The notes beneath the pieces are model-generated. The model did no database searches. It saw nothing but the letters and a program-made list of their open reading frames with translations, and was not told the origin of the DNA. The translations under genes and the position numbers were made by a program. A DNA stretch of 46,926 nucleotides from a virus. This document shows positions 22,816 to 31,575 of the stretch, one piece after another (within the stretch, counting starts at the first letter, position 1; each line of letters opens with the position of its first letter). The stretch lies in IMG/VR virus record IMGVR_UViG_3300025949_000003, positions 1-46,926 of that record; one strand, 5' to 3'.

Positions 22816-24444
22816 CTAGAAAATCCCACCCATGTATTCGTCAATAACTTCCCACTGGGCGCCATTCTGGCTAGCTGGATTGATAACCCACTGATTGCCT
22901 TCGGCGACTCTCTTTTCCCTTGCGAGTCCCTCGTCGTATCGCGGCTGATCGATTGGCTGACCCTTCGGACTGCCAGCGAATTGCTGCTTCCAGGAGTCGT
23001 CTTTCCTTTCCCCTGGCAGCTGAGGCCCGAGATCTGGCATCATTGTAAAGAAGTAGCGCGCGCTATCCGGAGCGTGGTCATCTTTCTTGTGGATAGCATC
23101 CATCTTGTTGTGCTGGTTGGCTACCTTCTTCGAGGTATAGCTTTTCCAGCGAAGCCGCGCAAGCTCCTTGATGAGATACATGCAGTTACCGTAGATAGTC
23201 CACTTCGGCGGGCTGCCATTCACTTCGCGTAGATACTGGTTCATTCGCGAGATACCGGATGCAACGTCATTATTCCCCAGCGTGAAAGGAAGCCCCTGAA
23301 TCTGGTATTCCTGTTGGACGCTGGTACCAGTAGTTTCTTTACGCTGTCCACACGCAGGGTCACAAACATAGATGTCAGGCTTGAAGCCGTGCGCTGCATT
23401 CATTCCATGGATCTTGTCTGCGTGCTGCTGGACTGTCCATTCTCGCTGGTAATGCTCCGCAAACGTAATGACATCGTTATTAGCGTTAACTGCGTGCCAG
23501 AGAACAGCTGTGGGGTTGTTATACCCGGAGTCGAGAGAGCAAAAGACTCGCCATCCTGGCTTCTTGAATTCGCTGATCGGAATGTATCCGGGATCGCCTT
23601 CATACTTTACATGCACCTGTGGATTGAATGTCTTGAAAACCAATCCGCCCATCTGGACGAACTTACCCTCACCACGAGCTTTCCGCTCATCTGGAGTGAG
23701 ACCGCTCAGATAGAGCTGAACCTCATTCTTATTCAGGTGAGGGTTTTCCGCCATGTGAGCTTCGATGACGGTAATGTGGCTTTCCTTCTGACCTTTCGCG
23801 ACGGTGCCTTCGGTCCCCGGAAGATAGATCCTATCGTAGATCCACGTCATTCCTTCGACCGGGGTCATTGTCATCCACCACGGTCCCCCAGTGTCGATGA
23901 GGCGCGCGATGCATTCATCATAGATAGGCTCTGGTGGCTCTTCGTCGAAATGAATGAAGTCCCGCGACGTTCCAGCAAACTTATCCACGTCCTGGTCATA
24001 GGACATGAATTCGACCGTTGAGCCATTCTTGTAGGTTAAAACCTTCAGCTTTTTGTTATAAGCTTTCTCCCATCCCCCTCCGAATAGTTCACTGGCGGGC
24101 GTCCAGCGAGCGTATTCAGGCAGGAGAATCTTTTCAATGCCGTTGGGGTAATCGACGCCAACAACTCGACCGCGAATTGGTCTTTCAGGTGTAGCAATGA
24201 AGGGTGGTTTAGCTGTCGGATGCTTTCCAGTGAGTCGCCAAATTCCTTCAACCACACCCGCCGTCGTCTTTCCGCTTCGGTTACCACCAATGTATAAGCG
24301 TCCTTTTGTCGAGGATCCATGAAAAAGTCCCTGCTTCTTATGCGGAACATATCCGAGAACATTCGGACGTACCGCCGCTGTTCGAAGCCCAGTAATGACC
24401 TGGGTTAGCATGTCGTCAGTAGAAACGACTCGTGGAGTTGCCAT
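22816..24444 (-). CDS. terL: terminase large subunit
   Basis: A 542-residue packaging motor and headful/end nuclease. The ATPase has Walker A GGNRSGKT at 53-60 and Walker B FIHFDEEP at 163-170. The RNase H-like nuclease has D305 (FCSLDSGYNNP), D362 (YVCDPACG) and a late KKDDHAPDSARYFF aspartate cluster. It docks on the portal. ATG 24444 overlaps the stop of the fibre gene (TAATG), an unusual gene order in which fibre-type genes lie between TerS and TerL. Confidence 0.93.
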   Translation of the reverse strand: MATPRVVSTDDMLTQVITGLRTAAVRPNVLGYVPHKKQGLFHGSSTKGRLYIGGNRSGKTTAGVVEGIWRLTGKHPTAKPPFIATPERPIRGRVVGVDYPNGIEKILLPEYARWTPASELFGGGWEKAYNKKLKVLTYKNGSTVEFMSYDQDVDKFAGTSRDFIHFDEEPPEPIYDECIARLIDTGGPWWMTMTPVEGMTWIYDRIYLPGTEGTVAKGQKESHITVIEAHMAENPHLNKNEVQLYLSGLTPDERKARGEGKFVQMGGLVFKTFNPQVHVKYEGDPGYIPISEFKKPGWRVFCSLDSGYNNPTAVLWHAVNANNDVITFAEHYQREWTVQQHADKIHGMNAAHGFKPDIYVCDPACGQRKETTGTSVQQEYQIQGLPFTLGNNDVASGISRMNQYLREVNGSPPKWTIYGNCMYLIKELARLRWKSYTSKKVANQHNKMDAIHKKDDHAPDSARYFFTMMPDLGPQLPGERKDDSWKQQFAGSPKGQPIDQPRYDEGLAREKRVAEGNQWVINPASQNGAQWEVIDEYMGGIF

Positions 24445-25184
24445 TAGGACACCGGCTTTGCTTCATACATGAAATTGGCCTGAAAGCCAGAGGTTGCCGT
24501 CCACGCCCATGGACTGCTGCCATTCCCGCCCCAGTACATGTTGTCGCTCAGAATTTGAACAGCGTTAATCCAGAGGTCTGCTGCGACAACACCACGATAG
24601 GAAGAGGTAGCTTGAAGAGGACTGCCACCTGAACCATTCGAAGCTAGAGCTACACCTATTCCACCCTCATATGAAATCCCTGAAAAACCCGACTGGGCCA
24701 GCAATGGAACGGGCGGCATAGTAAACTGCCAAGAACCAGACCCGAATGTTGTCGTACTCCCAGCAGCGAATGTAATACGGCCAAACACAGCACCACCGAG
24801 CTGCATATAACGGCCGGCCAACAGTCCATTCCCGAGGGATGGCTGAGTTCCGGAAACACAAGACCACGCAATAGTGTAGTTCTTCCAGATTCCCAACGCT
24901 TTCGAGCCCACTCCATCGTGGACATGATCGCCTGCTGCGGATTGGTTATGACGCGGACCTATCGTATGATGCTGTGCTTGTTGCGAGGAGTCGACATCGC
25001 TATTCGCGTGCATTGCATTGATCTGGCTAGGTGGAAAGCGAGACCTTGGAAACGGTATTGGGTCGTCATAGCTAAAGTCATTCTCGCTCTGTCCATCGCG
25101 AAGCCCATGCTCGCTGAGATAATCTGTGTAATAATTGGCCAGATGCCCATCTCCGAGGTCTTGACCGCCATCGCCGCCGCTCAT
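24444..25184 (-). CDS. tail fibre/spike protein with His-rich segment
   Basis: A 246-residue protein. Residues about 70-95 contain QHHTIGPRHNQ and GDHVHDG, similar to HxH metal-binding repeats at tail needle or fibre tips. The C-terminal half is Gly/Ser/Trp-rich beta structure. It is the last of four tandem fibre-type genes before TerL. Receptor binding is the likely role, inferred from composition and position. Confidence 0.6.
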   Translation of the reverse strand: MSGGDGGQDLGDGHLANYYTDYLSEHGLRDGQSENDFSYDDPIPFPRSRFPPSQINAMHANSDVDSSQQAQHHTIGPRHNQSAAGDHVHDGVGSKALGIWKNYTIAWSCVSGTQPSLGNGLLAGRYMQLGGAVFGRITFAAGSTTTFGSGSWQFTMPPVPLLAQSGFSGISYEGGIGVALASNGSGGSPLQATSSYRGVVAADLWINAVQILSDNMYWGGNGSSPWAWTATSGFQANFMYEAKPVS

Positions 25185-25185
25185 T

Positions 25186-25923
25186 CTAATTCGTCACCCC
25201 CGGCGCGCCCATGTCATAGAGGAATGCAGTAGAACCAATGCTATCCGCGCCCCGTCCGATGGTCCTATTCGAAGGCGGAAAGTCCGCTGCGTTCAAATCC
25301 ATTACCGAGCGAAAATAACAAGTGCTCGTTCCAGAACCAGCAGGTGAATTGAAATACATCACCTTGTAATACGGAATGCGCTGGTTGTACTCCGCATCGG
25401 AAATGTACTTATACGCAACATGAATGGCGGACCCGCTTCCGAGACCGGGATTGCTTCCTATTCCAAAGTTGGTCCAAAGTCCAACGTTGTACTGGAATGC
25501 CGTGTTATTGAATGAACCAGTATTCCAAATCCAGCCCTGTTCGATAATCTTGTACGTCTTGCCATTCTTGACGGTAAAGTTATAGTCATGCAGTGAAGCT
25601 TGCTGATGCCCCGAGCCCTGACTCAACGTAATAGTGCGAGCCGCAGTATCTGTCGCCGACGCGACATAGCCAGAACTGGAAGCCTTTCCACTTCCGCCCA
25701 GAAGGTGCCAGAAACCAGTGCTAGACCAGCGACGGATATTCTGCGTGTCGGTTTCGTAAATCCATCGGCCATTCCAGGGATTCGCCGGACGAGTTGCGCT
25801 CGTGCATTGCGTTATCGAAACAATGCCGTCAAAGAATCCAGCATTCTTGGTCACAACGGACGCATCAACAAAGTCTGTGTCTCCCATTAGTGTTGCACCG
25901 ATAACCGGCGAAAGACTGCTCAT
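25186..25923 (-). CDS. tail fibre/spike protein, paralogue
   Basis: A 245-residue protein. Its RPANPWNGRWIYETDTQNI segment matches KPASPYATQWIYQTDINR in the next-listed protein, so the two share a domain. The remainder is beta-rich and Gly/Ser/Tyr-rich, including a stretch around YKVMYFNSPAGSGTSTCYF. Likely a receptor-binding or baseplate-peripheral protein. ATGA overlap with the upstream gene. Confidence 0.6.
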   Translation of the reverse strand: MSSLSPVIGATLMGDTDFVDASVVTKNAGFFDGIVSITQCTSATRPANPWNGRWIYETDTQNIRRWSSTGFWHLLGGSGKASSSGYVASATDTAARTITLSQGSGHQQASLHDYNFTVKNGKTYKIIEQGWIWNTGSFNNTAFQYNVGLWTNFGIGSNPGLGSGSAIHVAYKYISDAEYNQRIPYYKVMYFNSPAGSGTSTCYFRSVMDLNAADFPPSNRTIGRGADSIGSTAFLYDMGAPGVTN

Positions 25924-26630
25924 ACTCGCTCCACGTAAAGAAGAGAGTTGCTTGCGGAAAAGCTAGACGTATTGGCGTTGAATGAGCCGTCGACTTCAAA
26001 GCTCCACCCAACGGAAAGGGTATTACTGCCAGCTGGGGCATTCGCTGTGCCAGTGTTGAAGATGCTATCCATCGCAAAGTCTATCGCAGCGGTTGTCGGG
26101 TTGTAGACAGTGTCGCTCCAGGCGTCCGCGTACTGACTGCCAAGGACCGCTGTTGCAGTCGTCACTGCGCCGGTCAAACTGTAATGGGTATTGATCTTCC
26201 CATTCTGGGTTGGCGCCGTGTTTGAGCCTTTCGTGGACGTGTAAGTGAATGTTCCTTCAACGTGAAGCTTGTAGTTGACATTCGCCTCAAACGTCAAGCC
26301 ATTTAGCTGCGCGATCATATACTTCGTGCCAGTCGCAGCAATGGTCGTCGGATTAGCTGTCGTATTCGAACCTAGGAAAAGGTAGTCATTCGGCAGAATC
26401 GTAATCCAAGCATTCGCAACAGTGTCCCAGATGGCATGACGATTAATGTCAGTCTGGTAAATCCACTGCGTTGCATAAGGTGAGGCTGGCTTTGTCGAGC
26501 TCGTGCAAAACGTCGGCCCGATAGCTGCGTCGATATTCGTCCACGTCGTCGCGAATGCCGGAGGATTGACATTCATCGGGTCGCCATTCGCGGGCTCAGG
26601 TAAAGCGAGCCTCGGCGTTGTCGCTGTCAT
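25920..26630 (-). CDS. tail fibre/spike protein, paralogue
   Basis: A 236-residue protein opening MTATTPRLALPEPANGDP, a familiar start for phage proteins that attach a beta-rich receptor domain to the tail. The shared WIYQTD block lies at about 55-75. The C-terminus has repeated Thr/Ala/Asn strands and ends SLLYVERV. Start and stop overlap both neighbours by ATGA. Confidence 0.6.
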   Translation of the reverse strand: MTATTPRLALPEPANGDPMNVNPPAFATTWTNIDAAIGPTFCTSSTKPASPYATQWIYQTDINRHAIWDTVANAWITILPNDYLFLGSNTTANPTTIAATGTKYMIAQLNGLTFEANVNYKLHVEGTFTYTSTKGSNTAPTQNGKINTHYSLTGAVTTATAVLGSQYADAWSDTVYNPTTAAIDFAMDSIFNTGTANAPAGSNTLSVGWSFEVDGSFNANTSSFSASNSLLYVERV

Positions 26631-27433
26631 GCCATCCCCAATGCTTCAATTCTCAGGTTCATGGAATAGACGACCTCCCACGAGCTATTGATGTCACCGT
26701 TGCTCAAGAATGTCGGCTGCCAGTTGGGGTCAGTCTTTGTCGCAGACATGTAAGCAGCAAAGCCAACGACAGTATTGCTGCCGACATCTGGATTGTAAAA
26801 TAACTCGCAATAATGCGACTGACCAGTTACCTGATAGTTGCCGACATTCTTATCGCTTGTCACAATGGGAGCGGAGAGCCGGACCACTCCAGGCGTTGTC
26901 GGAGTTGGCTGAGTGCCACTGTTCGGGTCGATGAAAAGGTTTAGCTTTCCCTTGAAACCGAGCGACGGTCCTGGTTGACCAGAAGTAAAGCCACCATTCC
27001 AGTATTGGTTGACTTCGCACTGAAAGCGATAAGCCGTCCCTGGAACAAGCGAAAGCGCAGCAATGCCATCCATCGGCACCGACGCGAAAACCTCAGAACT
27101 GCTTGTCACTGGAACACTTTGCACCGATGAGACAGATACACCAGTCTGGCTGTAAAGCTGCTTCTTGTAAGCGAATGCCCCGAGATTGGCCCAACCGCTC
27201 GCAGTCATTACGTAATTCTGTCTGGCGAGGCCAGGATTCAATCCAGACGGCGTGCCATTGTTGATCGTCTGAATGCGACCGTTATAGTTACCCGTTACCG
27301 GCAGAGCATTGAAGCGCTGAGACGGCAGCTCTTTTTCCAGGACGCCGGTAATGTTGTTGTCGTAATAAAGCGTTTCATCAGCCGAGTCTCCAACAGCAGG
27401 AATGAGGAAACCGACACGAGTTGTAGAACTCAC
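26627..27433 (-). CDS. tail fibre/spike protein
   Basis: A 268-residue beta-rich protein with GTG start overlapping the TerS stop (GTGA). It opens with RVGFLIPAVGDSADETLYYD, then Ser/Val/Thr-rich strands and a VPGTAYRFQCEVNQYW segment. It does not carry the WIY(E/Q)TD block, but composition and size match the other three fibre-type proteins and all four overlap end to end, so a multi-part adhesion apparatus is likely. Confidence 0.55.
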   Translation of the reverse strand: MSSTTRVGFLIPAVGDSADETLYYDNNITGVLEKELPSQRFNALPVTGNYNGRIQTINNGTPSGLNPGLARQNYVMTASGWANLGAFAYKKQLYSQTGVSVSSVQSVPVTSSSEVFASVPMDGIAALSLVPGTAYRFQCEVNQYWNGGFTSGQPGPSLGFKGKLNLFIDPNSGTQPTPTTPGVVRLSAPIVTSDKNVGNYQVTGQSHYCELFYNPDVGSNTVVGFAAYMSATKTDPNWQPTFLSNGDINSSWEVVYSMNLRIEALGMA

Positions 27434-28134
27434 TGCTCTATCTCCCCTTGGACTATTCCGGTGATGCTGCCCGTTGCCTGCTGGATATCTGCCGCAATGG
27501 CTTGTAGAACCTTCGGGTCCTGAACATGCTTCTGCACTGCCTCAATGACGTGCACAAGCATTGCTTGCACATTCACGTCCTGGCGCGATCCTGGCGTATG
27601 CCGCCCCGTGATTTCATAGAACAGCTTGATTGCTGTCGTATCGCCATTCGTGGCCGCGTCAATTAGCGCTAGATGAACATCAGGAATGGCTGCTCCAAGC
27701 GCATCCTCAGAACGCTCCCGAAGATAGGCATTGAAGCTCGGGTTTTTCTTCCAGTTCCCGAATGTCGCAGCGCTCACGCCAAAGTCTTGCAGCTTCTTTG
27801 TTAGCGAGCGCTTATCGGCAAGGTTCAGAATGGAATTCGCGACGGCCAACTGCTCTGGCGTAAGCCATTCTCGATTGCTGAGGTTGTAACCTTTCGCATT
27901 GAGCTTAATGGCTGCAACCTGCAAGCGCGGCTTTAGATCAGTTTTCGGAATGCGCGGGAATTCAACCTTCAGCCGATCCAGACTCGGCAGTGAATCCATT
28001 TGGTTGAAGTAGTATTCCACGAAAGCATTGAATTCCGCCGCATCTTTCGCGCGAACTTCATCCGGGGTCATATCCGCTTCGACGAGCTTCGCTATCTCCC
28101 CCATTCGGGGAACGCTACTTCTTTGTGTTGACAT
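27430..28134 (-). CDS. terminase small subunit (HTH type)
   Basis: A 234-residue protein. A helical region with SLTKKLQDFGVSAATFGNWK (a helix-turn-helix) and ALGAAIPDVHLALIDAATNGDTTAIKLFYEITGR (described, not fully quoted) match the phBC6A51-like or P27-like small terminase families I know, where the HTH reads pac/cos DNA. It precedes the fibre genes and TerL. I chose ATG 28134, in the end of the upstream gene; earlier starts lie deeper in that gene. Confidence 0.7.
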   Translation of the reverse strand: MSTQRSSVPRMGEIAKLVEADMTPDEVRAKDAAEFNAFVEYYFNQMDSLPSLDRLKVEFPRIPKTDLKPRLQVAAIKLNAKGYNLSNREWLTPEQLAVANSILNLADKRSLTKKLQDFGVSAATFGNWKKNPSFNAYLRERSEDALGAAIPDVHLALIDAATNGDTTAIKLFYEITGRHTPGSRQDVNVQAMLVHVIEAVQKHVQDPKVLQAIAADIQQATGSITGIVQGEIEQ

Positions 28135-28666
28135 GGCTCTGCTGAATCCTTTGCGCGAAGCTTTGCGCCTGCTCATTGGACATAACGTGCGCTTCAATGA
28201 GGGCGTCGAGAACTTGTGCCGGAATTCTGTGCTGCTCCCCCTTTTCCAGCGCGTACAATGCTGCCGGGTGAATGCAGAACGCCTTGCACCATCCCATCGA
28301 ACTCATTGTCGGCCAGTTATGCAGTCGCCAACGCCGGAATGTCACCTCACCTCGAGGCATTTGCCAAACGCCGTCAATGGGCCGTGGCGCCGCGCGCCGA
28401 AGCATCTTCTGGAATGTGCGATATCCAGCTTGCCATCCACGCGGCAATCCGAGTTCGCGCTCGTAATAGCTGATTACCTTTGACGGAACACGATCAAAGA
28501 TAGCCTGCTCCAAGCGGATGATGTCAGTTGCATTCTCGAGCCCCAGAGCTCGCGCGATATCCGCCTGCCGTCGCCCAGAATTATTTCGCGCCGCAGTAAA
28601 TGGATTCAAGTGCCGCATTGTCGGATCAGGCTCATTCTGCCAGCCGATTCCCTTTTCCTCTTCCAC
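28115..28666 (-). CDS. HTH regulator, first gene of the late operon
   Basis: A 183-residue protein starting from GTG; GGGAG five bases upstream decides it. It holds two helix-turn-helix-like parts: RRQADIARALGLENATDIIR near residue 35, and CKAFCIHPAALYALEKGEQ near 130. Both resemble XRE-type readers. As the first leftward gene next to the 28667-29188 regulatory region it may control late transcription, or help TerS recognise DNA. Confidence 0.65.
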   Translation of the reverse strand: MEEEKGIGWQNEPDPTMRHLNPFTAARNNSGRRQADIARALGLENATDIIRLEQAIFDRVPSKVISYYERELGLPRGWQAGYRTFQKMLRRAAPRPIDGVWQMPRGEVTFRRWRLHNWPTMSSMGWCKAFCIHPAALYALEKGEQHRIPAQVLDALIEAHVMSNEQAQSFAQRIQQSHVNTKK

Positions 28667-28785
28667 GATAACTCCCTGACCTGCGGGTTTGCACGACTTG
28701 CGAACTTACTTGCGAGTATGACATGCCTCTGACCTGCTACTCTTGCGAGTTTTGCAAGGCCTCTGATATTGTTTGCAGGCAACAG
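28667..28785. promoter_or_regulatory. repeat-rich control region between the two main operons
   Basis: Holds CTGACCTGC at 28676-28684 and 28729-28737, each followed by a TTTGCA or TTGCGA hexamer, three TTGCGA words, and ACTTACTTGCGAGTATGA at 28704-28721. The same words recur at 34092-34236. They read as promoter plus operator modules pointing rightward. Read leftward, CATACT may be a -10 for the late operon. Regulator unknown; the HTH protein at 28115 is a candidate. Confidence 0.55.
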
Positions 28786-28876
28786 AAAAGGCCTTCCCTG
28801 CATTCGCCCGCGCAAAGCAATGTCCCGTCCACACCACGGGGCTTTACATGCACAATGAACGCAAGGAAGGCCTTTT
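28786..28876. ncRNA. large structured hairpin RNA / bidirectional terminator
   Basis: AAAAGGCCTTCC at 28786-28797 pairs perfectly with 28865-28876 and the stem continues, with two mismatches, for about 8 more positions to 28805/28857. The apex has its own two-part hairpin (AAAGC/GCTTT and CCCGT/ACGGG around CCACACC). The right side ends in TTTTT, and the left side read leftward ends TTTTCTG. It could be a small RNA, an attenuator, or a two-way terminator. Confidence 0.6.
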
Positions 28877-28967
28877 TGCCATTCCGAGATTTTCAGGCGG
28901 TCTACCTAGCTATCTGTTCCCGGAGCGGCTTTCGCTTCGCACCACCAATGCTCCGCGAAATCACCCA

Positions 28968-28987
28968 CCTAGTAACTAGGATATATT
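28968..28987. promoter_or_regulatory. palindrome next to a TATATT box
   Basis: CCTAGTAACTAGG (28968-28980) is a 13-base palindrome abutting ATATATT. It looks like an operator over a -10 box for the rightward early genes. There is no matching -35. Apart from this I see nothing gene-like between 28877 and 29188. Confidence 0.35.
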
Positions 28988-29188
28988 ACGTGTCTATTCG
29001 GGTCGGTCAGTGGAACCCTTTTCCCAAAAATTTTCCTGGGGGACGATGGTACCGAAATTCAAAAGCTGACCGGAAAGCCTGACAAGATCGTTTTCCCCTG
29101 CATTCACACCATGAGATGATGCTGTCCTCTCCGCGACGCACGACTGACCGAAATGAATGACACAACCAAAGCGAAAGGACCAAAGGGA

Positions 29189-29362
29189 ATGGCACACATC
29201 GCGCGACGGTTCACAGTAATGGACGCTGAGCACTTGATTCATCGGCACTTCGACGACATAAGTGCAGCCATTCAGTTCGCATTCATTGCGGGCGATCGAA
29301 TGGGCATTCCGTATTTCGTTATCGACAAGACGACAAAGCGAATCGTTCGCGCATTCATCTAG
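29189..29362 (+). CDS. small early hypothetical protein
   Basis: A 57-residue protein (MAHIARRFTVMDAEHLIHRH onward) with AAAGGA ten bases upstream; an ATG at 29153 has no ribosome-binding site. Compact alpha/beta pattern, ending VIDKTTKRIVRAFI. First gene of the rightward early region. No family is recognised. Confidence 0.55.
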   Translation: MAHIARRFTVMDAEHLIHRHFDDISAAIQFAFIAGDRMGIPYFVIDKTTKRIVRAFI

Positions 29363-29431
29363 CGTCGGGAAAAACTCAGCAAAGCAAAACACACGAAAAC
29401 ACAAGCCACGCCACGAAACGAGGTCAGAACA

Positions 29432-29776
29432 ATGAGCACCATTCGCGAAGTGCTATTCAAGGTTGAGCGCGACAACACCGCAATGGGTGAGAGTGTCGTT
29501 CTGTACGCCTCAACGTCATTCGAGAGCGCACAAAGGAAGGCTGCGCTTATCGCGCAGACCACGAACGAAGCCATTGTCATCATCAGCTACGCAGACAGCG
29601 ATCATTTCGATTTCGGTTTCGGGTGGCTCGGCGACATTGCGCCGTGCCTAGTGTGGCGCACTGTCTATGATTGGCAGACTGGCATGTCATGGGAAACAAA
29701 CATGACCTATGCCGAGCAATGCCACGCGGACGCAATGGCGGAGTGGCGTGACGAATGCGCCGCAGCTGCGTCCTAG
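29432..29776 (+). CDS. early hypothetical protein
   Basis: A 114-residue acidic alpha/beta protein with GAGGT seven bases before ATG 29432. It is Trp/Tyr-rich in the middle (GWLGDIAPCLVWRTVYDW) and ends in an Ala-rich helix. An A-rich 69-base leader separates it from the previous gene. A 116-base spacer with a GC-rich imperfect hairpin (about 29805-29840) follows. Function unknown. Confidence 0.6.
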   Translation: MSTIREVLFKVERDNTAMGESVVLYASTSFESAQRKAALIAQTTNEAIVIISYADSDHFDFGFGWLGDIAPCLVWRTVYDWQTGMSWETNMTYAEQCHADAMAEWRDECAAAAS

Positions 29777-29892
29777 ATTGACTGATTCGTGAATGGCATG
29801 CATCGCGCGCTGGGTGGACGCGCGTGCGGTGCGCGTCATTGACGGGTCAGAATGGCTCGCCAGCCACAACCATTCCAGAGGAGTCGGTTTCC

Positions 29893-30363
29893 ATGTCACG
29901 CAGTACCATCAATCTCGTCGACACATTGGTCATTCACCCGAGCGTTCGCGTTCCCGAGCATTGTGCCGTGTGCGCGATGTGGAATGACCCGTGCACCGGT
30001 GAGCCGATCTATCGCGCCGCAACGCATTTCGCGCAATGGGAAGACGCGCAAGGTCCCGACAATTACATCGGCATTTGTAATGGTTGCCGAATGAGCGGTT
30101 TCACCTACATCGGCACCATTGACGAATTCAAGGCGTGCCAGTTGCGTGCAATGGGCAAAGCTGAATACGAGATCTACGGCAACAGCGGTGGGACGCAATA
30201 TCAGTGCTCATCGCGCGCCGATGCTTGTGCCCGCATTCGATCGATGATTGGGCACGGCATTTCTATTCGCGCGGTCTATCAGCGCAGCGCCACAAATGGT
30301 CGTCTGCGCAAGCTCGATAAGCTCGACCAGGCCCGCATCGTCATCGAAGCAATGGAGGCGTGA
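29893..30363 (+). CDS. early hypothetical Cys-rich protein
   Basis: A 156-residue protein. CAVCAMWNDPCTGEPIY and, 40 residues on, CNGC indicate one zinc site, followed by a helical C-terminus rich in Arg (IRSMIGHGISIRAVYQR). AGAGGAG lies nine bases before ATG 29893; the upstream extension has no support. The leader GGAGTCGGTTTCC resembles the one before the gene at 30690. Possible RNA/DNA-binding protein; unproven. Confidence 0.62.
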   Translation: MSRSTINLVDTLVIHPSVRVPEHCAVCAMWNDPCTGEPIYRAATHFAQWEDAQGPDNYIGICNGCRMSGFTYIGTIDEFKACQLRAMGKAEYEIYGNSGGTQYQCSSRADACARIRSMIGHGISIRAVYQRSATNGRLRKLDKLDQARIVIEAMEA

Positions 30364-30366
30364 ACA

Positions 30367-30570
30367 ATGGGCCACTCGCGAGCGCGCAAGCGCGCCAAGC
30401 ATCGCGCATTCAAGGACGGGATTAACGTTCCCGGATTTGAGACGTGGCGATACAACGGACTGCCGGACAATCCTGTTATAGCGCAATACAAGCGCAAGTG
30501 CAGAATGCTTGGCCACTACGGCATTCTCGGCGAGCTTGAATTGCGGGTGCGCAAGCGCAAGTCCGTCTGA
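30367..30570 (+). CDS. small basic early protein
   Basis: A 67-residue, strongly basic protein (MGHSRARKRAKHRAFKDG, ending RVRKRKSV) with GGAGG upstream. Probably nucleic-acid binding given its charge. It follows the Cys-rich gene by three bases and is followed by a hairpin spacer. Confidence 0.6.
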   Translation: MGHSRARKRAKHRAFKDGINVPGFETWRYNGLPDNPVIAQYKRKCRMLGHYGILGELELRVRKRKSV

Positions 30571-30576
30571 TGAATG

Positions 30577-30628
30577 CAATGCACAAACGCCATGGTGCGG
30601 ATGGAACGCGCTGCGCGCTTGTGCATTG
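30577..30628 (+). terminator. hairpin in the spacer after the basic-protein gene
   Basis: CAATGCACAA (30577-30586) pairs perfectly with 30619-30628, loop 32 bases with GC-rich inner structure. There is no T-run, so it may be an RNA-processing or attenuation element rather than a terminator. It begins just behind a stop codon. Confidence 0.4.
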
Positions 30629-30689
30629 TGTTGATCGCGCGAGAAACGCCCGGTCATTCCTGCAATCCCGAAAGGAATCGGTTTTCACA

Positions 30690-30908
30690 ATGTCCAAGCT
30701 CACTGTCGCCGAACTCATTGGCGAGACACCCGAAATGCTGCGCGCATGCGGGGAAGTCTTGAAGTACAACGCAATGTTGCATCACTACGCGCAAAAGGCA
30801 TTCCAGGATCCCCGCTGGGAGAACAGTGCTGACTATTGCAAAGGCGCCCTGGAGGGCGCTAGGGAAAACGTCGCGCGAATGATGGGCGTCTGCGACGGTG
30901 CTCAGTGA
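30690..30908 (+). CDS. small helical early protein
   Basis: A 72-residue protein (MSKLTVAELIGETPEMLRAC onward), helical, with two Cys. The leader GGAATCGGTTTTCACA resembles that before 29893. I prefer ATG 30690; the frame upstream crosses the hairpin and looks noncoding. The next gene starts at its stop (GTGA). Confidence 0.58.
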   Translation: MSKLTVAELIGETPEMLRACGEVLKYNAMLHHYAQKAFQDPRWENSADYCKGALEGARENVARMMGVCDGAQ

Positions 30909-31096
30909 ACGCGCTCGATCGCTCATTCCAGGACTGGTATGCCGACCGTGATCCCAGCACACCGAATTCGTGGTGGAATGGCGATCACGAATGCGACATC
31001 ACATGCGACTGCGCCATTGAGGCAATGGCCACGGCGATCGCGAATGACTCACTCGTCATTGACGACGAATCAGAGGCGACGAATGTCGCACGATGA
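30905..31096 (+). CDS. small acidic early protein
   Basis: A 63-residue protein with GTG start overlapping the previous stop. It has CDITCDC in the middle and is otherwise acidic. It overlaps the next gene by 14 bases. No ribosome-binding site beyond coupling. No family is recognised. Confidence 0.5.
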   Translation: MNALDRSFQDWYADRDPSTPNSWWNGDHECDITCDCAIEAMATAIANDSLVIDDESEATNVAR

Positions 31097-31562
31097 ATTC
31101 GAGCGAGCCATCACTCACACTGCCTACGCCCCGGTTGCCCGAATGATGGGTTATACCGTGTCGGGAATGCTGGAACTCTGCAAAGTCTCAGCCGAATTCG
31201 GAATGTGGCGCACATTCGGCGTCACCCGCAAAGGCGTCCAGATCGACGGAAAGCCTGGACCACATCGCGTCGCGGTCATGATTGACCCGAAGACTGGACG
31301 TTATGTCTTCAGCGTGGGGCCGAATGCATTCCAGCTGACTGCAAGCGCACGAGAAGCGGAGCGCATTCGTCGTGAGATTGCGCAAGCTGTCGTGAATGCA
31401 GTCAACAGCAGTCGCGACAAGGAAACGAGAATGGTCATTGCTGCTGCGCAGCGGAGCACTGAAGGAGAGGAGCCACGGAAAGCGCAGGTCACGGACGCCA
31501 CAGGAGCCCCTGAGACCTTGATCATCTGGCCGGTGGCGCCGAGAGACCCAAGAGGGATTTGA
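31083..31562 (+). CDS. early hypothetical protein
   Basis: A 159-residue protein, MSHDEFERAITHTAYAPVAR onward. A helix-rich N-terminus precedes beta strands (GPHRVAVMIDPKTGRYVFSV) and a long Arg/Ala helix. GAATG is unusually frequent along this gene. ATG 31083 lies inside the previous gene. Function unknown. Confidence 0.6.
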   Translation: MSHDEFERAITHTAYAPVARMMGYTVSGMLELCKVSAEFGMWRTFGVTRKGVQIDGKPGPHRVAVMIDPKTGRYVFSVGPNAFQLTASAREAERIRREIAQAVVNAVNSSRDKETRMVIAAAQRSTEGEEPRKAQVTDATGAPETLIIWPVAPRDPRGI

Positions 31563-31575
31563 TCTTGTTAGCGTG

